64,000 nt of DNA from an uncultured Collinsella sp. (lineage in GTDB: Bacteria; Actinomycetota; Coriobacteriia; Coriobacteriales; Coriobacteriaceae): the NCBI GenBank assembly GCA_900541055.1, contig UQHZ01000005.1, forward strand, positions 1 to 64,000, given 5' to 3'. The notes beneath the pieces were generated by a model. That model was not told the origin of the DNA. It ran no database searches and saw only the letters and a program-made list of their open reading frames with translations. This document shows positions 8,180-17,197 of this stretch, piece after piece (the stretch's first letter is position 1; the number at the start of each line of letters is the position of its first letter). Both the position numbers and the translations under genes were made by a program.

Positions 8180-10822
8180 ATGTTAGATAGATTTACCGAT
8201 CGCGCGCGTAAGGTCATGTCCATGGCCAAGCAAGAGGCGCTCGATCTTCATTCAAATAAGGTGGGCACCGAGCACCTGCTGCTCGCGCTTGCCAAGGAGG
8301 ACGAGGGCATTGCCGCCGAGGCGCTGCGTTCGCTCGACATCTCCTACGATGACATCATGGATACCCTCAAAGAGGTCCAGACCACGGTTCCCGAGCCCAG
8401 TGAGGAGACCGAGGCGGCCAAGCTCGCCTTTACGCCGCTCGTCATTAGCGTGATGGAGCGTTCATTCCGCGTGGCGCGCGAGAACAACCAGACCTATGTG
8501 TCGACCGAGCATCTGCTCATCGGCATCGTCGAAGAGGGCAACGGCATGGCCATGGATATTCTCATGCGCCTGGGTGTGTCGTCCGCCTCCATCAAAAAGG
8601 CTATCGAGAAACTCACTGCCAAGGACCAGGACAAGAAGCGTCCGCTCGCCGGAGCCGGCGCCGGTCGCCCCGGTGCGGGCTTGCCGTTCTTTAGCGGCTC
8701 GGATGCCTCTCAGCAAAAGGGGGGCGGCACTGACACGCTCAAGCAGTTCGCCACCAACCTCACTCAAAAGGCGCGCGACGGCGAGCTCGATCCCGTGATT
8801 GGCCGCGAAAAGGAAGTCCAGCGCATGATGGAGATCCTTTCGCGCCGCACCAAGAACAACCCGCTTATCCTGGGCGATCCCGGCGTGGGCAAAACGGCCA
8901 TCGTCGAGGGCCTGGCGCAGCAGATCGCTGCCGGCAACGTGCCCGAGAACCTCATGAACCAGAACATCTGGACGCTCGACCTGCCGGGCCTCGTTGCGGG
9001 CGCCAAGTATCGCGGTGAGTTTGAGGAGCGTCTCAAGAACGTGATCCAGGAGGCCACCGAGGCTGACGACGTCATCCTGTTTATTGACGAGATGCACACC
9101 ATCATCGGTGCCGGTTCTGCCGAGGGCTCCATCGACGCGAGCTCCATGCTCAAGCCCGTGCTTGCACGCGGTGCCTTCCAGATTATTGGCGCCACCACGG
9201 CCGAGGAATTCCGCAAGTACCTCACCAAAGACCCAGCCTTCGAGCGTCGCTTCCAGACTATCGATGTCGAGGAGCCGAGCGTCGAGGACACCGTCAAGAT
9301 CCTGACCGCGCTTAAGCCGCGCTACGAGGAGCACCACCATGTGCGCTACACGCAGGGCGCTATCGAGGCTGCCGCGAACCTTTCCAACCGCTACATCCAG
9401 GATCGCTTCCTGCCCGATAAGGCCATCGACCTCATCGACGAGGCCGGTGCCCGCGCTCGCATCGCCGCGAATCGTGCGCCCGAGCCGGTGCGCGAGGCCG
9501 AGCATCGCATAGAGGAGCTCAAGGCCGCCGCGCAGGAGGCCACCGAGAGCGACGACATGAACAAGGCCGCCGAGATCACCGAGCAGCAGAAGGCCGCCGA
9601 GATTGAGCTCGCCGAGGCCAAGGCCGCTTGGACCGCCGAGCTCGACGCCAGCCCGCTCACCATCGACGTGAGTCAGATTGCCGACATCGTGTCCGTGACC
9701 TCTGGCGTGCCGGTTTCCTCGCTCACCGAGAGCGAGAGCCGTCGCCTGCTGCAGACCGAAAGCGTGCTCAAGACCCGCATTATCGGCCAGGACGAGGCCG
9801 TCGAGGCCGTCGCCAAGGCCGTGCGCCGCAGCCGCTCGCCGCTCAAGGACCCGCGTCGTCCCGGTGGTAGCTTTATCTTCCTTGGTCCCACCGGCACAGG
9901 CAAGACCGAGCTCGCCAAGACGCTCGCCGAGTACCTCTTTGGCAGTAAGGACGCGCTCATCAGCTTCGACATGTCGGAGTTCGGCAGCGAGTTCGAGGTC
10001 TCCAAGCTTATCGGTAGCCCTCCGGGTTACGTGGGCCACGACGAGGGCGGTCAGCTTACCAAGGCCGTTCGTCGTCACCCGTACTCGGTCGTGCTGTTCG
10101 ACGAGATCGAGAAGGCGCATCCCGACATCTTCAACATCCTGCTGCAGGTGCTGGAGGAGGGTCGTCTGACCGATAGCCAGGGCAAGACGGTTGACTTCCG
10201 CAACACCGTGATCATCATGACGTCCAACGTGGGCGCCCGCGAGATTGCGCAGGATGCGAGCGTTGGCTTTGGCACCACCGGCGAGCAGGGTCTCACGTCG
10301 AGTGAGATCCGTGGTCGCGCGATGGGCGAGCTCAAGCGCCTGTTCCGCCCCGAGCTGCTCAACCGTATCGACGACATCGTGGTGTTCCAGAAGCTCTCGG
10401 GCGAGAATCTCACCAAGATCGCTCACCTGCTGGTGGACGACCTGCGTCAGCGTTTGATTGCCAACGGCATGAACATTAAGCTCACCGATGCGGCCTATGA
10501 CAAGATCGTGGCCGAGGGCACCGACCTCACCAACGGTGCGCGTCCGCTGCGCCGTGCCATCCAAAAGCTCATCGAGGACCCGCTGTCCGAGGAACTGCTG
10601 GCTGGCGAGTGGGGCGAGGGCGATACCGTCCTGTGCGACGTGGCCGATGACAAGTTTGTCTTTAGCCACGGCACGGGCGAGATCCCGGCACCGCGTCCGG
10701 CGGGCACGCTCGGTGGCGATACCGCCCCGGCGGCACCGCACACCGGCAACGCCGCGCCCGTGAGCGGCGGCGTGACCTCGGGCCCCGGCGGCATGATGCA
10801 AGCCGGTTCCGGCGCGCTGTAG
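8180..10822 (+). CDS. clpC: ATP-dependent Clp protease ATPase subunit ClpC
   Basis: This 880-residue Hsp100 unfoldase feeds substrates to ClpP in the cytosol. In order it has a ClpC N-domain with two repeats (residues 1-150), the first AAA+ module with Walker A GDPGVGKT (about 232) and Walker B FIDEMH, and a short middle domain of charged helices (about 430-490). The second AAA+ module has GPTGTGKT (about 569), LFDEIEKAHP and the PPGYVGHDEGG pore loop. A Gly/Pro/Ala-rich tail of about 50 residues follows. The short middle domain argues for ClpC and against ClpB. The ATG at 8180 follows AAGGA and gives the family start MLDRFTDRA; an in-frame codon at 8147 would add an unsupported extension. 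I see no clear CtsR operator. Confidence 0.95.
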   Translation: MLDRFTDRARKVMSMAKQEALDLHSNKVGTEHLLLALAKEDEGIAAEALRSLDISYDDIMDTLKEVQTTVPEPSEETEAAKLAFTPLVISVMERSFRVARENNQTYVSTEHLLIGIVEEGNGMAMDILMRLGVSSASIKKAIEKLTAKDQDKKRPLAGAGAGRPGAGLPFFSGSDASQQKGGGTDTLKQFATNLTQKARDGELDPVIGREKEVQRMMEILSRRTKNNPLILGDPGVGKTAIVEGLAQQIAAGNVPENLMNQNIWTLDLPGLVAGAKYRGEFEERLKNVIQEATEADDVILFIDEMHTIIGAGSAEGSIDASSMLKPVLARGAFQIIGATTAEEFRKYLTKDPAFERRFQTIDVEEPSVEDTVKILTALKPRYEEHHHVRYTQGAIEAAANLSNRYIQDRFLPDKAIDLIDEAGARARIAANRAPEPVREAEHRIEELKAAAQEATESDDMNKAAEITEQQKAAEIELAEAKAAWTAELDASPLTIDVSQIADIVSVTSGVPVSSLTESESRRLLQTESVLKTRIIGQDEAVEAVAKAVRRSRSPLKDPRRPGGSFIFLGPTGTGKTELAKTLAEYLFGSKDALISFDMSEFGSEFEVSKLIGSPPGYVGHDEGGQLTKAVRRHPYSVVLFDEIEKAHPDIFNILLQVLEEGRLTDSQGKTVDFRNTVIIMTSNVGAREIAQDASVGFGTTGEQGLTSSEIRGRAMGELKRLFRPELLNRIDDIVVFQKLSGENLTKIAHLLVDDLRQRLIANGMNIKLTDAAYDKIVAEGTDLTNGARPLRRAIQKLIEDPLSEELLAGEWGEGDTVLCDVADDKFVFSHGTGEIPAPRPAGTLGGDTAPAAPHTGNAAPVSGGVTSGPGGMMQAGSGAL

Positions 10823-10848
10823 GGCGTGGCGACAATTTGATACGCGCA

Positions 10849-10883
10849 ATCGAGGCGCTCTGGCAAGGGCGCCTCGATTTGTA
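10849..10883 (+). terminator. clpC terminator
   Basis: A perfect 11-bp stem, AATCGAGGCGC (10849-10859) with GCGCCTCGATT (10869-10879), ends in a short T-run. It lies 27 bases after the clpC stop. Confidence 0.75.
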
Positions 10884-11035
10884 GAACTGCGAAGTTGTGA
10901 CCGTTACGCTATGCGGTCCACCGTTAGCCGATGATGCGAGGGCGCTCGGCGTTTTCGACTGGTTTATGCACGCAAAGTCTGGGAATATACAAGTCGCATG
11001 TCTTACTGTCTAACCAGTTGCGCCAAGGAGGCACC

Positions 11036-12493
11036 ATGGACTACAAGATTACCGGCTACGAGCCCGCCCAGCTGTTCCATTTCTTTGAGGAGGTCAGCGC
11101 GATCCCCCGTGGGTCTGGCAACGAGAAGGGCATCAGCGATTTCCTGGTCGCGTTTGCCAAGGAGCGCGGCCTCGATGTGTACCAGGACGAGGTCTACAAC
11201 GTCATCATTCGCAAGCCCGCATCTGCCGGCGCCGAGAATGCCCCGACCGTGATGCTGCAGGGCCACATCGATATGGTGTGCGACAAGCTGGGCTCCGTTG
11301 AGCACGACTTTACGACCGATGGTATCGACTTGGTCGTCAAGGACGGTGTCCTCACCGCTAACGGCACCACCCTGGGCGCCGACAACGGCATTGCCGTCGC
11401 TCTGATGCTCACTGTTCTCAATGACGATTCGATCGTTCACCCCGCCCTCGAGTGCGTGTTCACCACCGACGAGGAGACTGGCCTGGTCGGCGCCGAGACG
11501 CTCGACAAGTCCCAGATTAGCGCCCGCACCATGATTAACCTTGACTCCGAGGAAGAGGGCGTTGCCACCGTCAGCTGCGCCGGCGGCGTCGTCGTTACCT
11601 ACACCTGCCCGATCGCGCGCGAGCATAAGACCGGTAGTACCCTCACGCTCGACATCTCCGGCCTGCTGGGCGGTCACTCCGGCAGCGATATCCACCTGGA
11701 ACGCGGCAACGGCAACCTCATCATGGCCCGCATCATCGACCGCCTGATGGTCGCCGGCGAGCCCGCCATCGTTAGCTTTAACGGCGGCACCAAGGACAAC
11801 GCCATCAACCGTGAGTGCAAAGCTGTTCTGGTCTACGCCGACCACGCTGCCGCCGAGGCCGCGGCCCAGATCGCAATGGGCATCATCGCCGACGTCACTG
11901 CCGAGCTCGAGGTCTTCGACCCCGGCTTTACCTGCACCGTCGAGATTGCCGACGACGCCGAGGTCGAGGCCATGGACCAGAAGTCCGCGCTTGCCCTCAT
12001 CCGCGCCCTGCGTCTTGCCCCTAACGGCGTGATTCGCCGCAACGTCGCCACCGACGGCTCCGTCGAGGTTTCCTCCAACATCGGTGTGGTTGCCACTTCT
12101 GACGACGAGGTCAAGATCATGCTGTCACCGCGCTCCTCGATCACCTCGCTGCAGAACGAGTTCAAGGACCGCCTGCAGACGCTGGCCGATGTCCTGGGCT
12201 TTGACGCCAAGTTTGAGTTTGAGTATCCCGGCTGGAGCTATGCCGAGCATTCGCCGGTCCGCGACGTCTTCGTCGAGAGCTATCGCGAGCTCTTTGGTTC
12301 CGAGCTGCGCATCGAGTCCATTCACGCCGGCCTTGAGTGCGGCCTGTTTGCCGAGGCCCTGCACGGCCTGGACGCCATCGCCGTGGGCCCGACGCTCTCC
12401 GATGTCCACACCCCGGACGAGAGCATGGAGCTCGCTTCTGCCGAGCGCTTCTACGAGCTGCTCATCGACGTCCTCAAGCGCCTTGCTGCGTAA
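11036..12493 (+). CDS. pepD: Aminoacyl-histidine dipeptidase, PepD-like (M20C)
   Basis: This 485-residue zinc dipeptidase of the M20C family is the usual length for PepD. The metal-binding signature is visible as LQGHIDMVCDK (about 78-88), followed by a TTLGADNGIAVA segment and DEETGLVGA, where the general-base glutamate and a zinc ligand sit. The dimerisation lid domain is about residues 195-390. The C-terminal half has the zinc-ligand region HAGLECG. The start at 11036 follows AAGGAGG with 5-base spacing; an upstream in-frame ATG would add 35 unrelated residues. It is expected to cleave dipeptides such as Xaa-His in the cytosol. It stands alone between the clpC terminator and a terminator shared with hipA. 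Confidence 0.9.
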   Translation: MDYKITGYEPAQLFHFFEEVSAIPRGSGNEKGISDFLVAFAKERGLDVYQDEVYNVIIRKPASAGAENAPTVMLQGHIDMVCDKLGSVEHDFTTDGIDLVVKDGVLTANGTTLGADNGIAVALMLTVLNDDSIVHPALECVFTTDEETGLVGAETLDKSQISARTMINLDSEEEGVATVSCAGGVVVTYTCPIAREHKTGSTLTLDISGLLGGHSGSDIHLERGNGNLIMARIIDRLMVAGEPAIVSFNGGTKDNAINRECKAVLVYADHAAAEAAAQIAMGIIADVTAELEVFDPGFTCTVEIADDAEVEAMDQKSALALIRALRLAPNGVIRRNVATDGSVEVSSNIGVVATSDDEVKIMLSPRSSITSLQNEFKDRLQTLADVLGFDAKFEFEYPGWSYAEHSPVRDVFVESYRELFGSELRIESIHAGLECGLFAEALHGLDAIAVGPTLSDVHTPDESMELASAERFYELLIDVLKRLAA

Positions 12494-12548
12494 AGGTCGC
12501 GCTAGCAGCAGTTCGAGTCACGTGCTAGCGGATTGCAAATGACATTAC

Positions 12549-12596
12549 GAGAGGGGGCATCCGAGCTTTTGCGACGGGTGTCCCCTCTCTTCTTTT
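12549..12596. terminator. Bidirectional terminator between pepD and hipA
   Basis: GAGAGGGG (12549-12556) pairs with TCCCCTCTC (from 12581) across a long loop, then TTCTTTT follows on the + strand. It lies between the convergent ends of pepD and hipA. Confidence 0.65.
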
Positions 12597-12619
12597 GGGA
12601 AATGGGAGATTACGGACAC

Positions 12620-13924
12620 CTAGCCCATATCCGCCTTGATGAGGTCGAGGGTGCGCTGGCAGTTTTCGCGGACGGGGCCGAGCATATGCTCGCGCAGGTC
12701 CGCCATGCCGGGCAGGTCGGCGTATTCGTCCATGACCTCTTCCATGCAAATGGGCACCTCGTAGGCGAGGTCCATCATGGTTGCAAAGCAAAACTTCTCG
12801 GATAGCCCGGCATCGGTGAGCGTCGCCTCTAGCGCGGGGTCTCCCATACCGTGGTATCGGCGGATAGCGCCTGGACCGATGCGCCCCACACGATTTTCGC
12901 CGCCAACGCTCATGGCAAGGCGCGCTTTTCGCCGCATACGTTCGTATGCTAAGCCCGATGCGACATCGTACATGGGTGCGAGCGCCGCGTTTGTGCCTTT
13001 GCCTAGGATGAGCGAGTAGTTTTTAGCGTGTGCGTCAGGCGCTCCGATAATGGCGTTATAGAACAACATATAGGTAAAAAGCACAAGATTCATGTGGTGG
13101 GGGACTGTGTTAATCAGTCGTTCTTGGATGTCTCGTGTAGTTGGTCCTCCGTCGGCGGTGTATTTCTGGGTTGGCAATACACCGAGTGCCTGGCAAAAGT
13201 CCTCCTGATGCAGCCTTTCGATATTTCCGCTGCTATTGACCATTCTGTCGTACCGTTCAACGACGAGCGCAGCTTCGTCTTCAAATGTGCAATAGGAGAC
13301 GTTGGCAGTTGGAATGCCAACACGCCGAGCTGTTTTCATGCAGACGAATTCGTTTAAGGCCTGATGTTTGAACCCAACGACACCATTTTTGAAGATATGG
13401 GTAGTGGGGGATGACCCTAGACATTCGCACCATTGTCCATCATGCCAAGCTAGTGCAAATTTGCCTTGGTTGCCGCCCAGGGACCAGCTTTCGTTGGAGC
13501 CCATCCATGTCTCTCTTTCGTCATCGCGAATTGCTTTGAGCTTGTGAGCGATTTGAGAATTGGTAAGCGGGCGGTATGCTGAGACCCTGCCGTGGGCGGC
13601 ATCTAATTGATCGGCTCGACAAAACTGAACGGCCCCCGCGCAGTCAAGACCGATATGGCACAAGAGGGCGACGGGGTTGTTGGATGCAACGTCATGCTCG
13701 GCGGCAATAGCGCGACGCTGCTCTTGGCTGTCGGGCAAAAGGCCAAATAGGAACGGACGGACGATGTTATGGCCATATGTGCGATTGGAAAGCGGCATTG
13801 TTAACGATAGCGGTGCTCCGCGATAGGTTGGGGCGTATACAAAGCTGCAGAGTCCATGCTCGTCTTGCCGGAGAGTGCCGGCGATTTCGCCACAAATGAG
13901 GGTCGCAAGCTCCATTTCTGCCAT
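12620..13924 (-). CDS. hipA: HipA-type serine/threonine kinase toxin
   Basis: This 434-residue kinase is of the HipA family, whose members slow growth by phosphorylating translation factors such as GltX. A short HipA_N region (residues 1-115) is followed by the C-terminal kinase core: SLGGNQGKFAL (148-158, the nucleotide-loop motif), a conserved lysine region GFKHQALNEF, GAPDAHAKNYS (catalytic Asp297, Asn302) and PMYD (Asp320, metal-binding). All key residues are present, so it should be active. It starts directly after the hipB stop codon (TAA then ATG), so the two are translationally linked. A second HipA-like kinase lies at 20918. Confidence 0.9.
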   Translation of the reverse strand: MAEMELATLICGEIAGTLRQDEHGLCSFVYAPTYRGAPLSLTMPLSNRTYGHNIVRPFLFGLLPDSQEQRRAIAAEHDVASNNPVALLCHIGLDCAGAVQFCRADQLDAAHGRVSAYRPLTNSQIAHKLKAIRDDERETWMGSNESWSLGGNQGKFALAWHDGQWCECLGSSPTTHIFKNGVVGFKHQALNEFVCMKTARRVGIPTANVSYCTFEDEAALVVERYDRMVNSSGNIERLHQEDFCQALGVLPTQKYTADGGPTTRDIQERLINTVPHHMNLVLFTYMLFYNAIIGAPDAHAKNYSLILGKGTNAALAPMYDVASGLAYERMRRKARLAMSVGGENRVGRIGPGAIRRYHGMGDPALEATLTDAGLSEKFCFATMMDLAYEVPICMEEVMDEYADLPGMADLREHMLGPVRENCQRTLDLIKADMG

Positions 13925-14356
13925 TTATTTCACAACCTTACAGCCAAAGGAGAGGTCTGAAGTGCCGGAAAGGCCTTGCTCGGCTGCGATTTGGGCCAGC
14001 AAGGCACCATAGAAAGCTGGCGTTCCTTGTCGAGCGGGTCGTCTGCCTACGCTTGGCTTTGGCAGGGCATTCGAGTTCGCGATAGGGAGGTCCGCTATCG
14101 TCATCGGATGTTCGGAGGGCGATGCGATGGAGTCGTTATCGCTTTGCGCAAAGAGACCTATGCCGAGTGCGTTAAAGACGGTCAACAGCTTGTCGAGCCG
14201 AATGCCCGTGGCATCTCCCAGCTCGAGCGATGCGAGCAGGCGCTCCGAAACACCGGCCTTATTAGCGAGGGCGGCACGGGTGAGACCCTGAGCCTCGCGT
14301 GCCTGGCGCACGTAGATGCCAGCTTGGCGCGGTGTGGTGATGGGAAGGGTATCCAC
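13925..14356 (-). CDS. hipB: HipB-type XRE antitoxin
   Basis: This 143-residue protein has an XRE helix-turn-helix at about residues 12-68 (TRAALANKAGVSERLLASLE). The C-terminal tail is low-complexity and not recognisable; in HipB proteins the tail is a degradation or partner-binding segment. The start is GTG after AGGAGA. It should bind HipA and repress the pair at the palindromes in 14372-14445. Confidence 0.9.
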   Translation of the reverse strand: MDTLPITTPRQAGIYVRQAREAQGLTRAALANKAGVSERLLASLELGDATGIRLDKLLTVFNALGIGLFAQSDNDSIASPSEHPMTIADLPIANSNALPKPSVGRRPARQGTPAFYGALLAQIAAEQGLSGTSDLSFGCKVVK

Positions 14357-14371
14357 GGCGATCTCCTAACG

Positions 14372-14445
14372 TGCAGACTTTTGCATCATAGTATGACATG
14401 CAAAAGTCTGCATGAAAAGGCCTCATGCAAAACTCTGCATGAGGC
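14372..14445. promoter_or_regulatory. hipBA operator with three related half-site pairs
   Basis: TGCAGACTTTTGCAT (14372-14386) is inverted at 14398-14412 with no mismatch. A third, related palindrome (CTCATGCA...TGCATGAG) sits inside a perfect 11-bp hairpin at 14420-14445. The common core is TGCA-N6-TGCA. This fits HipB dimers binding several sites, as in E. coli hipBA; the last copy may also serve as a terminator for mntP-side transcription. Confidence 0.7.
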
Positions 14446-14476
14446 CTCATCCGGACGTTTAGTTTTGAAGGGTGTT

Positions 14477-15055
14477 TTACAGCGCCAAAATCCCCAGATG
14501 CTCCAGCAAAATCTTGAGGCCGATGAGGACGAGCACAACGCCGCCCACGATGGTGGCGGGCTTTTCGTAGCGCGCGCCAAAGGTGCGGCCGATCGCTACG
14601 CCGGCAACGGAGAAGACAAAGGTCGTGATGCCAATGAGCGACACGGCGGGAACGATATCGACCGAGAGCGCGGCAAACGAGATGCCCACGGCAAGCGCGT
14701 CAATCGAGGTGGCGATGGCAAGGATTAGATATTCGCCCAGGTCGATCTTTTCGGCATCCTTGCCGTCGCCTTCGTTCTCGTCCTCAGTAAAGGCTTCCCA
14801 CAGCATCTTGCCGCCGATGAAGGCGAGCAGGATAAAGGCGATCCAGTGGTCGATGGGGCCGATGATGCCCATAAACTGGCTACCAAGGGCCCACCCGATT
14901 ACGGGCATGCCGGCCTGAAAACCGCCAAAGAACAGGCCGAGCACCATGGCGACTTTAAGGTTGATCTTCTTCATGCCAAGGCCCTTGCAGATGGAAACGG
15001 CAAAGGCGTCCATCGAAAGGCCAACGGCGAGCAACACGAGCTCTGCGAGTCCCAT
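14477..15055 (-). CDS. mntP: Manganese efflux pump MntP
   Basis: This 192-residue membrane protein exports Mn2+. It has six hydrophobic helices and the duplicated MntP motif with aspartate in the membrane: GLSMDAFAVSICKG near the N-terminus and ATSIDALAVGISFA in the second half. A charged loop (ENEGDGKDAEK) separates the two halves. The ATG at 15055 follows AGAGGGAG; the longer open frame upstream is the translated riboswitch and is not protein-coding. The yybP-ykoY riboswitch directly upstream confirms the assignment and implies induction by excess manganese. Confidence 0.93.
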   Translation of the reverse strand: MGLAELVLLAVGLSMDAFAVSICKGLGMKKINLKVAMVLGLFFGGFQAGMPVIGWALGSQFMGIIGPIDHWIAFILLAFIGGKMLWEAFTEDENEGDGKDAEKIDLGEYLILAIATSIDALAVGISFAALSVDIVPAVSLIGITTFVFSVAGVAIGRTFGARYEKPATIVGGVVLVLIGLKILLEHLGILAL

Positions 15056-15104
15056 AGTCTGGCTCCCTCTCTGCGGGCGGGCCCGCGTGTACCTCTTGGG
15101 AGAG

Positions 15105-15246
15105 TAACAAAAAAGACCCGTGGCGTACGCGTTGCGCGCACAGCCACGAGTCTCGTTCATTAAGGCAAGCCAGGCCGCATCGGCCAGTGTGTTGACTTGC
15201 CGCGCCACCGGAGGCGAACCCGATCACGCGACTACTCCCTCATTTA
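15105..15246 (-). ncRNA. yybP-ykoY manganese riboswitch
   Basis: Read on the minus strand, this leader of mntP shows GGGAGTAG at the 5' side, AAGTCAACACACTGGCC, then GCGGCCTGGCTTG and AACGAGAC. These are the conserved loops of the yybP-ykoY aptamer. An expression-platform terminator follows: ACCCGTGGC (15116-15124 on +) pairs with GCCACGAGT (15143-15151), and a U-run is given by the A-run at 15109-15114. Mn2+ binding should prevent termination and allow mntP expression. Confidence 0.88.
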
Positions 15247-15401
15247 TGCGAATCCCGATGCTACCACACAAGCAGCTCATTTGGGTTGGGCTCTCAGCTG
15301 TGTTCGCTCATTCTGTAAGCATCGGATTTCGTGGCTGCTGCGGGGACAAACCGTGAGAAACTATTTAGCGTTTATGGAGCGTACACGATGGGAGCGATGC
15401 C

Positions 15402-16469
15402 TTGGATAAGAACGAGCTGCAAAAGCGTATGGAACAGGCTATTCGCCTGACTGCCCCCGGCCAGCCGATCCGCACCGCCCTCGACATGATCATTGCCGGT
15501 CACCTGGGCGCCCTTATCTGCGTCGGCGACACCGAAAACGTGCTCGCTGCCGGTAACGACGGCTTCCCGCTCAACATTTCGTTTACTTCGAACCGTCTGT
15601 TCGAGCTCTCCAAGATGGACGGTGCCATCGTCATCGACGGCGACCTCACCCAGATCCTGCGCGCCAACTTCCACCTCAATCCCGATCCCTCGCTTGCCAC
15701 GAGCGAGACGGGCATGCGCCACCGCACCGCCGCTCGCATGTCGGTGCTCACCGACGCCATCGTGATCTCGGTTTCGGCTCGTCGTGCCGTCGTCAACGTG
15801 TACGTCCACGGCAAGAGCTACGAGATTCAGCCTGTCACCACCATCATGAGCTCGGTCAACCAGCTCGTTGCCACGCTCCAGACCACCCGTCAGTCGCTCG
15901 ATCGCTCCCTGCTGCGCCTGACGGCCCTCGAGCTCGACGACTACGTTACACTCGCCGACATTACCGGCATCTTCTCGAGCTTCGAGATCATGCAGCAGGC
16001 AAAGACCGAGCTTAAGGATTGCATCGTCAAGCTGGGCAACCAGGGCAAGCTCGTGCAGATGCAGCTCGAGCAGCTCGCGGGCTCCAGCATGGATACCGAA
16101 TACGACTTGATGATCCGCGACTACGCAAGCGATTCCTCTGAGGCCAACGCCGAGAAGATCCGCGCCGAGCTGAGCCGCATGACGCCTAAGGACCTGTCCG
16201 ACCCGCAGCACGTGGCGGCAGTTCTGGGTTATGACGACCTGGACGAGGACTCCGTCATGACACCGCTGGGCCTGCGCACGCTTTCGCGCGTGTCCGTCGT
16301 GCGCGACGGCGTGGCCGAGAAGATCGTCGACGAGTACGGCTCGCTGCAGGAGCTCATGGACGACATCAGCGAGGATCCGGAGCGCCTGGGCGACTTTGGC
16401 GTCAACAACCCTGCCATTCTTGCGGACTCGCTGTACCGCATGAAGGGCACCAAACAGGGGAACGCATAA
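15402..16469 (+). CDS. disA: DNA integrity scanning diadenylate cyclase DisA
   Basis: This 355-residue protein makes the second messenger c-di-AMP from two ATP and monitors DNA damage. The DAC domain holds the catalytic DGA (73-75) and RHRTA (106-110) motifs. A helical spine and a C-terminal HhH DNA-binding domain (about 290-350) follow. The start is TTG, placed by GGGAGCG (15390-15396); no ATG in frame fits. The stop codon overlaps the ispD ATG (TAATG), so the two are coupled. In Bacillus disA also precedes ispD, with yacL between them; yacL and radA are absent here. Confidence 0.95.
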   Translation: MDKNELQKRMEQAIRLTAPGQPIRTALDMIIAGHLGALICVGDTENVLAAGNDGFPLNISFTSNRLFELSKMDGAIVIDGDLTQILRANFHLNPDPSLATSETGMRHRTAARMSVLTDAIVISVSARRAVVNVYVHGKSYEIQPVTTIMSSVNQLVATLQTTRQSLDRSLLRLTALELDDYVTLADITGIFSSFEIMQQAKTELKDCIVKLGNQGKLVQMQLEQLAGSSMDTEYDLMIRDYASDSSEANAEKIRAELSRMTPKDLSDPQHVAAVLGYDDLDEDSVMTPLGLRTLSRVSVVRDGVAEKIVDEYGSLQELMDDISEDPERLGDFGVNNPAILADSLYRMKGTKQGNA

Positions 16470-17197
16470 TGGCGCCCGCATGCGCCGTGGTCGTTGCCGG
16501 TGGCAGCGGCCAGCGCTTTGGTAACCCCGGTGGCAAGCAGCTCGTCAATGTAGCGGGCCGTCCGCTTATGAGCTGGTCCATCCGCGCGTTTGACCGTAGC
16601 GATAAGGTCGGCCACATCGTCGTGGTTTGCCCTGCCGAGCGTCGTGCCGAGATGCGCCGCCTGGCCATCGACCCGTTTGACTATGACACGCCCATCAGCT
16701 TTGCCGATGCCGGCGATACCCGTCAGGATTCCACCCGTGCCGGCGTGCATGCGGTTCCGGCGGGCTTTGAATACGTCGCCATTCACGATGGCGCTCGTCC
16801 GCTCATTACGACCGAGGCCATCGACCACGCTATCGACGTGCTCGTGAGCGACCGTGCTCTCGACGGTGTCGTGTGTGGTCAGCCCGCGATCGACACGCTC
16901 AAGATCGTCGATGGCGACAACATCGTCGAGACGCCGCCGCGCGAGCTGTACTGGGCTGCGCAGACGCCGCAGATCTTTAGCGTCGACGCCATGAAGCGCG
17001 CCCATGCCGCGGCGATTGCCGAGGGCTTTATCGGTACCGACGATTCATCGCTGGTCGAGCGCATGGGTGGGCGCGTCCGCTGCGTCCAGAGCCCGCGCGA
17101 TAACCTTAAGGTGACGGTGCCCGAGGACCTGCGTCCCGTAACCGCGATTCTGCTTGGCCGCATGGCCGAGGGAGAGGACCTTCCCCATGTTCAGTAA
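16469..17197 (+). CDS. ispD: 2-C-methyl-D-erythritol 4-phosphate cytidylyltransferase
   Basis: This 242-residue cytosolic enzyme transfers CMP from CTP to MEP, the third step of the non-mevalonate isoprenoid route. The Rossmann-like fold begins with the CTP loop GGSGQRFGNPGGKQ (11-24), with the catalytic Arg and Lys. DGARPLI and the TPQIF segment later in the chain complete the family signature. The chain is slightly longer than E. coli IspD. It is coupled to disA upstream and overlaps ispF by 11 bp downstream. Confidence 0.95.
   Translation: MAPACAVVVAGGSGQRFGNPGGKQLVNVAGRPLMSWSIRAFDRSDKVGHIVVVCPAERRAEMRRLAIDPFDYDTPISFADAGDTRQDSTRAGVHAVPAGFEYVAIHDGARPLITTEAIDHAIDVLVSDRALDGVVCGQPAIDTLKIVDGDNIVETPPRELYWAAQTPQIFSVDAMKRAHAAAIAEGFIGTDDSSLVERMGGRVRCVQSPRDNLKVTVPEDLRPVTAILLGRMAEGEDLPHVQ

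Noticed and set aside
8462..10849. A 795-codon minus-strand open frame
   Set aside because: It is antisense to clpC, with no start signal and no recognisable domain.
14954..15208. N-terminal extension of MntP by about 50 residues
   Set aside because: The extra codons translate the manganese riboswitch and its terminator; the ribosome site fixes the start at 15055.
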